From the NCBI RefSeq assembly GCF_002575655.3, contig NC_053036.3, positions 645,504,736 through 645,568,735 of the forward strand: a DNA stretch of 64,000 nt, in the 5' to 3' direction. Positions 11,334 through 22,873 of this stretch are shown here, piece after piece. Made by a program: the position numbers and the translations under genes. Under the pieces are notes generated by a model, which saw only the letters and a program-made list of their open reading frames with translations, made no database searches and was not told the DNA's origin. The stretch comes from Aegilops tauschii subsp. strangulata. Taxonomy: Eukaryota > Streptophyta > Magnoliopsida > Poales > Poaceae. Numbering within the stretch: the first letter of the stretch is position 1; every line of letters starts with the position of its first letter.

Positions 11334-12423
11334 ATTTTTTTTAAAATAATACATTTTTTTATTAATTTTCATAAATATTACGCTGGATAAAAAAATTTCA
11401 AAAATAATACACCGTCGGCCCGCTGCAGGCCGACTGGGCCTAGTCGGCCCATAGTAGGCCGATTGGATTGGCCCCTGTCGGCCCACTGTGGGCTGATTGC
11501 GTCCTGTCGGCCCACTGTGGGCCGACTGAAGCTAATTGGCTCGCTGTGGGCTAATTGTTTTTGCAAAAAAAGTAGGCATAAAAAATATATGTTTAAAAAA
11601 TGTTAATCATGTAATTAAAAAATGTTAAACGTGTATAAAAAAATGTTCTTGATGTATACAAAAAATGTAAAATATATATGCAAAAAAGTTGACATAAAAA
11701 GAGCAACCAATCATGCTTAGGTCCGTGATGCTCCCATACCGGATCCGGAGCTGGAACATTTTTTTATACACGTTTAACCTTTCATTCCAATACATGAAAC
11801 ATTTTTGTGTACTCATTGAACATTTTTTCAAATACATGATTAACATTTTTTTCAAACATAATTTTTTGGTGTCAACTTTTTTTCATACACATTCTATATT
11901 TTTTTTGTATAGATAAGGAACATTTTTTCAAATACATGATTAACATTTTTTTTCAAACATATTTTTTTGTGTCAACTTTTTTTCATACACATTCTATATT
12001 TTTTGTATAGATAAGGAACATTTTTATACACACATTTAACAATTTTTAAATACATGATTAACACTTTTTAAAACATATTTTTAGTCAACTTTTTTGCATA
12101 TATATTGTACATTTTTTATACACGTTTAACATTTTCTAATTACATAATTAATATTTTTTTAAACATATATTTTTTATGCCTACTTTTTTTGCAAAAACAA
12201 TTAGCCCACAGCGAGCCAATTAGCTCCAGTCGCCCAATCAGCCCACAGTGGGCCGACAGGGGCCAGTCGGCCAGCTGTAGGCCGACTGGAGTCCAATCGG
12301 CCTGCTGTGGGCCGACTAGGCCCAGTCGGCCTGCAGCGGGCCGACGGTGTATTATTTTTGAAAAAAATTTACCCAGCGTAATATTTATGAAAATTAATAA
12401 AAAAATGTATTATTTAAAAAAAT
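11334..12423. mobile_element. Fold-back element with inverted arms of about 350 bp
   Basis: The left arm (11334-11694) and right arm (about 12082-12423) are inverted copies. They share TTATTAATTTTCATAAATAT, TACGCTGG, a block of GTCGGCC(C)(A/G)CTGTGGGCCGAC-like short palindromes, GGCATAAAAAATATATGTTT and TTTTGCATATATAT. The centre holds a direct repeat of about 101 bp (from 11818 and 11919) of T-rich sequence. No transposase is present. No clear target-site duplication could be identified, so the superfamily is uncertain (a Mutator-like or other fold-back MITE). Confidence 0.75.
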
Positions 12424-13804
12424 AGCCAATAACACTGCCTTTTCATATAGAAGAAGAAAATAGACTATTTTTTCGAGTGGCAAATTTGGGGCCGTGCTTC
12501 GCCGCCACGGAAGCATGGCCATCATGGGTCGACCGCGCCGCCGCCATTTTCCGGGGCATCAAGGCACGCAAGACCGTGGATCGCGGCTGTTGAGGCAGTT
12601 TTTGCGGAAATCAAGGCCAGCATTGCCGCCTCCCCAGTTGACCCGACCACTCCGCCGGTGGTGGTCGTGTAGGTGGCCGCTGTGGAGGTGGTGGTCGTGG
12701 TTGTGGCCGCAACTGGGCCGCACCAGCGAATCCATCTATTTCCGCCGCAACTATTAGATACAATTAACCAAATATTTTAAAATAGTGTTCTATGTTTTAT
12801 CGATGTAAGTCGCAATACGACTAATTTTCTGCCCAAAATATTATATATCAACTCGAATTGAATCAAACATGTTGTGAATTTGAGGTTATTTGGAAAGGAC
12901 CCTTTTAGCCAGTGATAAACGGGTTCCACATGTAAGGACTAATATGGAGTTTGCCTTTTGGTGACTATGTGTTTCCACGTTGCCTCGGCAGCCTCCACTT
13001 TCATATGGAGCGCTTTATATGCGATATGGAAGTTGTCAATATGACGACTCTGCTAGAGTTGTGAGCTAGACCTCTAGATCTTTAGCGAGACAACGAACCC
13101 CCACCGGCTCTTCTCAAATCCAAAGCTCGATTTAAATCTGGCAAAGTTCACACTAATCTCTCCAATTACTTGCAAGGCGCGTGCTAGTACTTCTGATCTG
13201 TTATAGTCTGGAGATCCTAGAGCATGACAATTTGTTGATGATCACTTAATTTCCAGATGAACTTGTGTCATCAGGCCTCTCTGCATCCTCTTTCAGGCGG
13301 ACCCCATCTCATGTAGCTAAGAGCAACTCTAGCAGATTCATCACATCTACGATCACCATCCTCCATATGGAGCTCAAAGTAGACATACCATACGCATGTT
13401 TCAGCACAATAATTTTATAGGAGCTATAATTAGCGACTAAAGATATTGTTTAACAACATTTTCAAAATAAACAATAACATTCCTACCTAGACACTACCTA
13501 ATCTACTCGGTGGCCGGCGCCGTCTAGTTGCCGCCGTCATCGTCTTCCTCCATGTATGCGTCGATGTCCTCTTCACCCTCTAAGGGACGAGAGATCCTCA
13601 CGGGTTGGGCTGACGAGCGGCTGCTCCTCCTCATCGCTAAGTGCCGGGCCGTACTCACAGATGATGCACACCGAGCTTCATGGGCGGTGAGCTGGAGCAC
13701 GGCGTGGATAGGGTCCTCAAGCTCCGGCTCCGGTCCAAGGATTGAGAGATCAAGGTTAAATTCAGACTTCCTCTACGAATTCAAGGTTTTTTCAGACTTT
13801 TCTC
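12424..13804. other. Unclassified; possible short coding remnant near 13527-13740
   Basis: Mostly without features. On the minus strand about 13740-13527 reads as an acidic C-terminal tail (PLEGEEDIDAYMEEDDDGGN then stop), which looks like the end of a degraded transposon protein. No catalytic motif is visible, and the assignment is weak. Confidence 0.3.
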
Positions 13805-13962
13805 ATTTGAGAAATGCATGCATGTGACTGAAAGCTAGCTGTACGTACGACCGTGGAATCCAAGTACGGTTCCGGTTAAATTACTGTCGCGTTCGTTGGG
13901 TGGATCTGAGTTGCATAACCACCACGTATGTTTTCGAAAAAAGATGAGTAATTAGACAATTA
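13805..13962. repeat. Peroxidase-locus flank repeat, copy at 13.8 kb
   Basis: Matches 10395-10590 (TGCATGCATGTGAC, AAGTACGGTTCCG, GGATCTGAGT, TTTTCGAAAA). It lies downstream of peroxidase 2 and ends at the Tourist-type MITE. Confidence 0.6.
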
Positions 13963-14243
13963 GAGCATCTCCCACACGCGCCTCAAAACTGCCTCACGCG
14001 TTAAAAACCAGCATTTTTGTTCCACGGAGACAAAAAAAAAAGCGCTCAAGGAGTCGTTGTAAAGTAGAGCGTGCTAAAAAAAAATTTAGCGCGCGGGTGT
14101 GCGCGCGAGCTACGGGGCTGCAAATTTAGGGCGCCGTGTTTTTGTGCATCTCGAAAATCTCTTCGTCGCTCCCGCACACAAAAAGTTTGTTTTGGCCCTG
14201 TAAAAGAATTATAGCGCGCGAAGCGCACCGGTTGGAGATGCTT
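13963..14243. mobile_element. Tourist/Harbinger-type MITE
   Basis: About 281 bp between GAGCATCTCC and GGAGATGC, with TTA on both sides, the 3-bp target duplication of PIF/Harbinger elements. The interior is rich in GCGC dinucleotides and A runs, without coding potential. It inserted just downstream of peroxidase 2. Confidence 0.75.
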
Positions 14244-14374
14244 TTAGGAGTCCCGGAACAAAGTGCTATAATATGATTTTTAAACAAGAGTAAATCTATC
14301 TTATATAGAATAACATGGGCTACATTAGCTAGCGAGCTCTTATTAAGACATTAATCTCGCTAACATCGGTGATC

Positions 14375-15763
14375 TCAAGCAGAGGCGGCGAGCCCCTCGT
14401 CGCTGGTGGTCGTGAGGATGCTCTGTCCATTGCGCACGAAGCAGCTGTTGCGACGGATCTCGCCGACGTTTCCTTGTGGCCCCTGGAGATTCCCGAGCTT
14501 GGTCATGGAGGCGGCAAACTGGCCGAAGAACCACCAGTGGTTCCCGGCGAAGCCGTTGACCACCCATTCGGTGCGCCAGTCGGCTGTGAGCTTCTGGTCG
14601 GAGGTGAAGACCCCCTTGCCCTGTTGCAGGTTGGTGAAGTACTTGATGTCGAACACGTCCGGGGTGGTGACATCGAGGTCCTGCAACCGGTTAAAGTCGC
14701 TGGAGCAGTTGGAGGCGAGGCTTCGGACGAAGGCGGAGTCCTCGGAGAAGCGGTTGGAGAAGGAGCTGCAGTGGCCCTTCCCGATGGTGTGGCCGCCGGA
14801 GAGCGCGACGAGGTCGACGTTGTCGAGGTTGCGGGTCTGGAAGACGTCGATGAGCGTGGTGGCGTTGGAGCTGGCCTGAGGGAGATCGAAGACGGCCGAG
14901 CTTGGGGCCGGCGCGAGGCTGTCGAGCCTGCCGAGCGGCACGTCGTAGCCCTGACCCCCGGAGAAGGCCACGGCATCACGGGTAGCAAGGGCGGTGATGT
15001 CTGCGCATGAGACGACGGGCCCGCAGGCGGCATGCACCTGGGCACGGATGGACTCGATGAGCTGCAGCGCCCGTGGCTGGAGTGTCAGGTTCGGCGGCAG
15101 CTGCAGCTCGCTGCCGTCTCCTGTTAGAAGGACCGACGCATCACAGCCCTGTACAACCACGAAACAAATGATGCTCTCTATACATTGACATGGTCTCAAA
15201 TATTTATTTTTGACCATTAATCGACATAAATGAGTACATTTTACGCTCCGTTATCATCTTTATTACCAGATTATAGTATCCATTAGATCATACTTTATTA
15301 CTCCCTCCGTCCGAAAATACTTGTTATCAAAATGGAATAAAAGAGATGTATCTAGAACTAATATACATCTGGATACATCCCTTTTATTCATTTTGATGCC
15401 AACTATTTTCGGACGGAGGGTTTAATATGAGATATATTTGCAAAAAGAATTGAGATCTAGCTAGCTGGATTAAATTACCTGAGGGAAGCAGTCGTGGAAG
15501 AAGATGCGGAGGAGGCCGGCGGCGAGGGCGATCTCGCTCTGGAGCGCAGTCTGCACGGCGGAGCGTACCACATCCTGCAGCTGCGGGCAGGAGTCGGAAT
15601 GGAAGTTGAAGGCGAGCCCTTCGGCTGGGGAGACAGGAGGAATACGGCCACCGACGTGGTCGGTGGGCATCGAGATGAACGCCGCCGACGGCTTACACAA
15701 GGCTGCAGGGCACAGCACCGCGGCCATGAGGACCAGCATCGCTGCTGTCCTGCTCGACGCCAT
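14375..15763 (-). CDS. Class III peroxidase 2 (two exons, 352 aa)
   Basis: Secreted haem peroxidase. Exon 1 is 15763-15479 and exon 2 is 15148-14375, joined in phase 0. The second intron of peroxidase 1 is absent: the ALATRDAVAF-SGG junction is continuous. A signal peptide lies at residues 1-23. Exon 1 ends with RIFFHDCFPQ (Arg86, distal His90), and the proximal His215 is in LSGGHTIG. The eight conserved cysteines are present. The N-terminus after the signal is longer than in peroxidase 1, with a Pro-rich stretch before GLAFNFHSDSCP. The tail ends DEGLAASA. It is clearly diverged from peroxidase 1, so this is an old duplication. Intron 1 contains a Stowaway MITE. Confidence 0.93.
15301..15420. 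mobile_element. Stowaway MITE inside intron 1 of peroxidase 2
   Basis: Ends CTCCCTCCGTCCGAAAATAC and GTATTTTCGGACGGAGGG-like, about 120 bp, with TA on the left and an imperfect duplicate on the right. Intron 1 spans 15478-15149, so the element adds about one third of its length. Confidence 0.8.
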
Positions 15764-15878
15764 TGATCCTAGCTAGCTACCTTGATCAGCAGCCCAGTGC
15801 CTTCAGCTGCAGTGTACTAGTGCTACTTTGGTTCTAGCTGCAAGTGAGCGTGGCTTCCTCACGTCAACACGAGGCCCT

Positions 15879-15886
15879 TATTTATA
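15879..15886 (-). promoter_or_regulatory. TATA box of peroxidase 2
   Basis: TATAAATA on the minus strand, about 116 bp upstream of the ATG at 15763, the same spacing class as peroxidase 1. Confidence 0.65.
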
Positions 15887-15889
15887 CAG

Positions 15890-17182
15890 GAACAAGATGT
15901 GATCGATCTATCGAACGTTTGACATCAAAGTCGTCAAGAGTTATTAAGAGGGAGCAGAGATCCAAAACGAGATCGAGTAGTAGGTGGCAAGCTACACCAG
16001 GATCCAAGTGCACATGCTTGATAACGTACGTGGTGATGCAGATTGCAGAGGTCATGTGCGTAATGTACTTGTGCCGACCAAGCTCCCGGATCCCGTGGTT
16101 CTGCTCGTGGCATGTCGACCAACAGTACACCCGGACCAGTAGTCATATGCAGAGATCTAAAATTCAGGCAAGTTATAAGCTATGAAATGTAGACGTGTGG
16201 CAAATGATACTTATTTGGTAGAGATTACTCCTAGTAAGTTGTGTTTCCAAGCAAATGTTGAAAATGTGTTATGTTACGAGCAACGATTCGACGAACCGCG
16301 AAGCATGAACTACGAATAAGTACTATGAGTGGAGATGGGAAGGAAGCTAAAATGTTCAGTGACCCAGGATTGGATCGTCCTTTTGGCACGAGGAATTGGA
16401 TGGTGGTTCGGGTGTTGACCCGGGAGCGACCCGGGGTGGAGCTTAACCCGGCAGAGTGTACCACACTGAACCGGCCTCCAGACGCCACACCTCAAACACG
16501 CCCCTAGGGGCTGCAAGTAGCATCCCACTTTGTCCCACGTAACTCATCAATTAGCTCAGAATATGCTCATCACTTATCTGAAACTAACACTACAACATGT
16601 AAAACAAAATGATGTAACGCGATGATGATGTAAAACATGTCATTTGGTAACCTAAAAGGTAATTTATGTCACATATATAGACTAGAAGGATGCTATGTCA
16701 AGAAAACACTAGAAGGTAAAAGGTAAAATAAACTCCATTTTTTTTTGTCAAAGTGGAGTTCTCTCACATCCTCACCCTTTTGCGTAACAATTGCTAGGGG
16801 CTGGGGATAATTGATTCATTCATCTTATTTGTGTATGATTGCAATAATAACGACGAGTGCGTTTCTACATACATCTTACATGCACATCAAGGCTACGTGT
16901 ATTTTTGGCATAAAAAAGGGGCTCTGCATATAATTGTCGAACGAAGTGAATCATCTTCCCATGCATGAGAAGAATGCAAATCTACACATAATAAACAAGC
17001 AGCACCACACTTACTTCGTCACAGTACAATCTCCAATCTCCTCCGTTCGGCACTAGCTACGGAAGGATTATTCATCCGTTCCTGCATGGATGCGTACGTA
17101 CAATATATAGGTGCTAATAAGAAATGATTCTACAGTTTTTGAGTACTCAAGTAAATAGGACTGAAAAAAAAACTACAGTAGC
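15890..17182. other. Spacer; flank-repeat trace near 16861
   Basis: No gene is recognised. Near 16861, GTGCGTTTCTACATAC followed by TCAAGGCTACGTG looks like a fifth, decayed copy of the peroxidase flank motif. 16975-17010 (GCAAATCTACACATAATAAACAAGCAGCA) resembles the 3' flanks of the other two F-box genes (about 32150 and 47790), so it is probably F-box gene 1 3' flank. Confidence 0.45.
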
Positions 17183-18469
17183 TCACTGATTTATAAAAAA
17201 ACAATGGCATACACCATAGATATGGTTAATGAGGCCACAAGTGCAACGCCCGTATGCATTATGTTTGGCGCACACCACCGCTCTTGATGACCAAGTGACA
17301 TTACCGAGGTGATATTGTTCAAGATATCTATAACGTGTAGGATCCCTGCGTAAAATGGTGTCACCTGTAATGGTAGGAACGGCCATAAAACCGACACTCA
17401 AGCTCCTTTTGATGACACTTTCACTGCTTGCAATATCAATCAAGAGAGCATTGCCCCCGATGCTTTTTAATGGGACAAGTCTTCCATGGATAAGATCCGC
17501 TATGCTGTACACTAGCATGCGCTTGGAGTGATCGCTGCTGGAACCGACGAGCAAGATCTCTGAGTCACATTCTACCAGTTCAAAAGGGCTGCGGATCTTG
17601 GCCTTGGGACATAATATGGTGATCACCTTTGGTGGCTGAAACGAAAATGAAGATGAAATTAATCCCGACGTCTTCTCGTGACGAGGCGGGTCGATCTGAA
17701 AAATCCATATTTCATCTGTGCTTGGCGTGGGCTTGTGGAGCATGTAAAATTTTCCTTGGGATGATATGATGCTGTTATCCGGGGAGAAGCTCCAGGCAGA
17801 GAAACTCCATTGCTTGTCGTTGGTGGTAGCAACTAGTATGCGCCGCAGATCTAGAAGCACGATCATGACCATGGGAACTCTGTCAGCACCAATGCTCAAG
17901 GAAGCGATCACCCTGCCCGGCGACAAGTAAGGACGGTTCATGCGGGAACTCCAGTGGATTGATCCTAAGCTCATCGTTACATACGTGATTGGCGGGAACT
18001 TGGCAACGGTCCCAGTGAAGGGGTGAAGTAGGCAAACATCATCGCCGTTTTCATTATCGTGTTGCCGGCTCCGCTGCAGGAGGAGGAGGCCGTCGACCAG
18101 ACAGAGGACGCGGTGGTCGTCGAGAAGAGGGAGCCAGGGGCGGACGAACGCTCCGGTGTCGAGGTTGAGGAAACGCATCCGGCCATCTTCAAGGTGGAAT
18201 TCGTGGCCCTCGGGCAGCATCGTCCACCGGCGCGGGTGGAAGCGCGGGACGGCAATGCCATTTGCGCGCGGGCATGGCGTGCTGGACCGCACGTGCGTAC
18301 ACACGGAACGGAAGCGGACGTAGCCTCGCAGGTCGTCGCCCGCGAGCACCAGCCAGCCGACGAGCTCGACCAAGTCAGCGGGCATGGATGCCAGCGGAAA
18401 CACGTCGTCGGCGCCCGGGATGGAGGCGGCCGCATCGGTCGCCGGAGGGCGCTTCGCGGGCAACGGCAT
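17183..18469 (-). CDS. F-box/DUF295-type protein 1 (428 aa)
   Basis: Probable SCF ubiquitin-ligase adaptor or member of the plant DUF295 group. The N-terminal segment (about residues 25-65, MPADLVELVGWLVL...YVRFRSVCTHVRSS) has the LP.DLL..I...L......R.R.VC..WR pattern of an F-box. The rest is the DUF295-like region: RFHPRRWTMLPEGH, VLCLVDGLLLLQR, CLLHPFTGTVAKFPPITY, ELVECDSEILLVGSS, and a C-terminal GRCTCGLINHIYGVCHCF. The start at 18469 is chosen because it matches the starts of the two paralogues at 33631 and 49193; the frame stays open further upstream to 18649. Single exon. Function is inferred from family only, and no target is known. Confidence 0.82.
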   Translation of the reverse strand: MPLPAKRPPATDAAASIPGADDVFPLASMPADLVELVGWLVLAGDDLRGYVRFRSVCTHVRSSTPCPRANGIAVPRFHPRRWTMLPEGHEFHLEDGRMRFLNLDTGAFVRPWLPLLDDHRVLCLVDGLLLLQRSRQHDNENGDDVCLLHPFTGTVAKFPPITYVTMSLGSIHWSSRMNRPYLSPGRVIASLSIGADRVPMVMIVLLDLRRILVATTNDKQWSFSAWSFSPDNSIISSQGKFYMLHKPTPSTDEIWIFQIDPPRHEKTSGLISSSFSFQPPKVITILCPKAKIRSPFELVECDSEILLVGSSSDHSKRMLVYSIADLIHGRLVPLKSIGGNALLIDIASSESVIKRSLSVGFMAVPTITGDTILRRDPTRYRYLEQYHLGNVTWSSRAVVCAKHNAYGRCTCGLINHIYGVCHCFFINQ

Positions 18470-20086
18470 CGATCGATCTGATCTTTTTGAGATATTTTTG
18501 CCTACCCTAGCCGCCAGCGTATGCGACTCGGCGACGAAGTATTCTGGAAGGGAGCTGTGATGCGTGTTTGTGCATGGGCTCGTCGGCCTAGCATCTGGCC
18601 CATCTCCCTCCCCATTTCTCTCTATCACGTGCGTGCGTGTACCCAGCAACTAACTAGAGGTTACGATATTCTAAAAAAAAAACTAGAGGTTACGACGGAT
18701 TCTAAAAATAAATAAATAAAACTGGAGAATAGGGCATCTCCATCTCAAACCGGACACCAGTCTGCGGACACTGATGTGGAAGCCGGCCATCCAAAACTCC
18801 GTGCATACATTTCAAACCGAATTGAATACTAGACAAATGATATCGAACACGATGAATTTCATTAATGTTCGGACATAGTTTACATAAAACGGCCGATGTT
18901 GCGATCGTTTAAGACCAAGAAAAAAAACCTAGGAGGCTAACTTTTCGAATGCGAATATCTCGTACGCTTAGCCGTCTAGCCCGGCCACACCACTATCTTT
19001 TTCTGTGCCATCATCGTCCATCCAGCGAAGGAAGGGCGCAGGACCGCCGCGACAGCCTTGTTCGTCTGCCGCTTGGCACTCGTGGCGGAGCCGGTTAGCT
19101 TCATCCTACATGGTGCTGAGGGCTGCCACGACCAATGCCGACGACGCCGTGGTGCCCTGGCGGCGGCCTTGCCCCTGCCGGCATTGACGGAGGTGTCGCT
19201 AAGCAACAGTTCCTTGCCGATCTTGGCAAGCTCCCTGTCGAGGCAGCGGCACCGCACGATTGTCTCTGCGATGTTGACGGACCTATCAATAGCCCAGGCC
19301 GCGGCCAGGTCTGGGTGGTTGCGGATCCAGCCGACGCCTCGTCCGACTTGATGAACACGGAGAGACGGGCCGCATTGCACAGCTCCTACCGCGTCACCCG
19401 CCTCGCCGCGGTGCCTCTAGAGTGGCTGCAGCCTACGTGAGCATACTGGGTTGGCATTGGCGGCATTACCTTGTTGTGCCATATGATATGACATTGTATA
19501 TTTGCCACGGGCTGAGCTTTTTGTCAAAAAGGAGCATAACCACCAACCTCTGTATTGAGCGATGCACACAACCATGCCGTCGCCAGAGCTGATCACTCCT
19601 AGACCAGAAAATTGAGTGCGGTGGAACAATTTGCAAGACATGAGCAAAACCAGGATGGAACTCCTTCCATTTCTTCTTTTTTTGCGAAATACTCCTTTTA
19701 TTTCTAAACATGAGAAAACCAAAAACTAAGTCAATTCTATCTTTATATTTTTGAAAGATCATGAAGAGTATGACTTTAAAGGGCAAGAAAACAAAGTACA
19801 CACATCAGGACCGAACAAACCGAGAAAAAAAGGATGATTCTTTTTCCTGATATACTAAAAGTTACCTCAAGGTTATTTGAAGTCGTCATCTCTTGCTTCA
19901 TCTTTTCTAATGTTTTGAATCCGTTCCAACATGCTTCATCTTTTTTCATCTTTCGAATCCAACGTTCCAACATGATGTTTGGAAAAAAGGAATACCAAGC
20001 CTAGAGAAACTAGACAAACATTGAAGGTTGATAGCTTAATATCATTGCTTATAAAACACAATTGCGAACGCGTGCACCCATCGTAA
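18470..20086. other. F-box 1 upstream region and unclassified repeat-like sequence
   Basis: A GC-rich minus-strand open stretch at about 19380-18976 has no recognised domain. It follows a GGCATCTCCATCTC string at 18732 that resembles a Harbinger/MITE end, so it may be a decayed element. A short imperfect direct repeat of about 41 bp (TGCTTCATCTTTT...GTTCCAACA) lies at 19894-19975. Confidence 0.35.
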
Positions 20087-20719
20087 GAGCATCTTCAATA
20101 GTTGATGTAGAATACATCATTAAAAAGTGCTAGATGTAAAGTTAGAACGCCAAAAAAATGAGTTTTACATCACAAAAAAACACCAACTCCAACAAATAAT
20201 GTAACATATATCAGCCGCACGGGCGCTGCTACAACATGTGATGTCAAAATGGCCGCACGGCAACAACGCTAGAGCCACACAATTTTAAATAAAAATTGTC
20301 CCAAATTAATATACATAAAACAATACAACAATTTCATCAGTGCACGACATCAACGGACGGCCGAGGCGGGGGTGGAAGGACGGATAGCGGCCGTGGCGTT
20401 TCCGGGGCGAAATCGCCGGAGGCGGTACGCGGGCGGGCGGGCCAGCGGGCAGCGGGAAATTTCCGAATGACAGTTTGGCGTTCGCGCGGCTGCCGGCCGT
20501 TTTACATCACGTGCGGCCAACTGATATATATTTTCATTACTTGGTGATGTTTCTTATATCAGATGTAAACTTGGAGAAATATTTTATGGAAAACTTTTCC
20601 TTCTACCCGACTGATTTTCAGGGAGAAATCAACCGTCTCACACGATCGCCACGCGTCCCCGTGTGGACCCAGGCACCGCTACCTTCTCTGCCTTATATCC
20701 CACAGCCTCGTCTACCTTA

Positions 20720-22873
20720 GAGCATCTCCAGCCGTTGCCCCCCTCACCCCAAGGAGGCGTAAAAATCGCCGCCTGGGGGCGAGCCGGCGGTAGGATCGGC
20801 TCTGGGGGCGGTTGGGCATACAGCCGTCGCCCCCAGGTCGTCCCCAGGCACCGATATCGGCCTATTCCTGGCTGCTTTTCGGCCCATTTTCGGCGAGAAT
20901 CGGCCCATATTCGATGTGGTTCGGCATGGTTCGGTGTTGAATTCGAACATAAATAATTTTTTTATCACATCATTCATCACAGAAAATCACATAGTACAAC
21001 AAAATAGTGCAACAACAAATAGTTCAATAAAAATTATATAGTTCAACAAATAAAAAAACTCATATTTCATCACACGTCGAGCTAGGCGTCGCCCTTGATC
21101 CTCCATAGGTGCTCCACCAGATCCTGCTGCAGTTCATGATGCACCCGTGGGTCTCAGATCTCCCGACGCATACTGAGGTAGGCAGTCCAGGTTGCCGGTA
21201 GCTAGTGATCAGCTTCGGCTAGAGGACACTGCCTGTAGTATGGTTCAGTGTCAAACACTGGCTCTTCCTGCCCGCTCTCGATGATCATGTTGTGCAAGAT
21301 GGCACAGCAAGTCATGATCTCTCACATTTGATCTTTCGACCAGGTCTGAGCAGGGTACCGGACAACAGCAAATCGAGATTGGAGCAAACCAAATGCCCGC
21401 TCGACATCCTTCCTGCAAGCCTCCTGTATCTTGGCAAAGTGGGACTTCTTGCCTCCTGGCACATCGTTTGAGATAATCTTCACAAATGTAGACCATCTCG
21501 GATAGATGCCATCAGCTAGGTAGTACCCCTTGTTGTAGTGCCGCCCATTGACCTCGAAGTTCACCGAAGGAGAATGACCTTCAACAAGCTTGGCAAAGAC
21601 AGGGAGCACTGCAGCACGTTGATGTCATTGTGAGTTCCTGGCATACCAAAGAAGTGCCAAATCTAGAGGTCCTGTGTGGCCACCGCCTCAAGTACCACAC
21701 TGCAACCGCCTTTGGCGCCTTTGACATCCCCTGCCAAGCAAATGGGCAGTTCTTCCATTTCCAATGCATGAAGTCGATGCTTCCATCCCCTGCCAAGCAA
21801 ATGGGCAGTTCTTCCATCCCAGGAAATCCTCTTGCTGCAATCTGTGCTAGGATCCGAGATGTGTCTTCCGCATTGGGTGTTCGCAAGTATTGCGGTCCAA
21901 ACACTGCCACCACTGCCCGACGGAACTTGTAGAAACACTCAATGGTGGTGGACTCGGCCATGCGCCCATAGTCGTCGAGTGAATAACCGGGAGCTCCGTA
22001 TGCAAGCATCCTCATCGCTGTCGTGCACTTCTGGATTGAGGTGAATCCAAGTTTGCCGGTGCAATCCATCTTGCACTTGAAGTAGCTGTCGAACTCCCGG
22101 ATGGAATTCACAATCCTGAGGAAAAGCTTTCGGCTCATCCGATAACGGCGCCGAAATACTTTGTCGCCGTGCAATGGAGCATCGGCGAAATAGTCGGAGT
22201 AGAGCATGCAGTAGCCTTTGAGACGATGCCGGTTCTTTGCTTTCATCGGCCCCGGCGCCGAGCCACCTCGCCGTGGCTTTTCATTGCTTGCCAGCAGGCT
22301 GGCCAGGGCGGCGAGGACCATGAGAGGTTCCTCTTCCTGGACGCCAGCCTCGGCTTCCTCCTCCAGCAGCGCGGCGAGCGCCTCCTCGTCGTCTGTGTCC
22401 ATTGCCGAGGCAGGCAAATCGCCGAACACCTTGCGGGCGCGGTGGGCGCGCACCCGCCGCTTCACTGCCCCTCCTCGGCCGGAACGCCGGAAAAATCGCC
22501 CAGCCAGTGGTGGAGAGCCTGCCTCGGAGAAACCTCTGCTCTTTTTCTGGCGGGCAATGGGCTATCTAGCGGTGCTGGGCGGTGGACTGCGCCGGGATCA
22601 GCCGGTTGACAGCCGAGCGTGCGGGGGTGGGAGGCGAATCTGGACGTTAGACTTGACTTTTCGCCTGACGGTGTGGGTCAGACGTGCTTTTCCCTTGCGC
22701 CGGAGCCCCCGAGCGCCCCCAGTGCGCCGGGTTCGGCCTGCGATCGCCGGGCCAAAAAACGGGCCGAGCCGGCGGATTTCGGCATCCTAGGGACACGACT
22801 GGGACGTTTTTTCGGCATCGGCATGAAAAAAGTCGTTTGAGAGGGCTTGTTGGGGACGCGGCTGGAGATGCTC
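20720..22873 (-). mobile_element. PIF/Harbinger DNA transposon, nested, inactive
   Basis: Begins GAGCATCTCCAGCCGTTGCC and ends GGCTGGAGATGCTC, with TTA duplicated on both sides (20717-20719 and 22874-22876). About 2154 bp. It carries a degraded minus-strand transposase. The second, Myb-like protein of autonomous Harbinger elements is not seen. Confidence 0.88.
21230..22465 (-). pseudogene. Harbinger transposase (DDE_Tnp_4 / plant transposon type), broken
   Basis: DDE transposase that would cut and paste the element. The frame opens at 22465. An acidic N-terminus is followed by [29 protein letters not shown] sequence, [24 protein letters not shown], and the first catalytic Asp in [22 protein letters not shown] tandem duplication of about 58 bp (plus-strand copies from about 21727 and 21785) repeats the segment around this Asp and shifts the frame. 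Later parts lie in other frames: [15 protein letters not shown], then [22 protein letters not shown], and the catalytic Glu region [20 protein letters not shown]. At least two further frame breaks occur near 21660 and 21610. Clearly non-functional. Confidence 0.85.

Noticed and set aside
14369..15010. Plus-strand frame of 213 codons opposite peroxidase 2
   Set aside because: Antisense shadow of a GC-rich exon with strong third-position bias. The minus strand has full peroxidase motifs and splice sites.
18470..18649. N-terminal extension of F-box protein 1 to an ATG at 18649
   Set aside because: The other two paralogues start at the position matching 18469, and the extension has no similarity to them.
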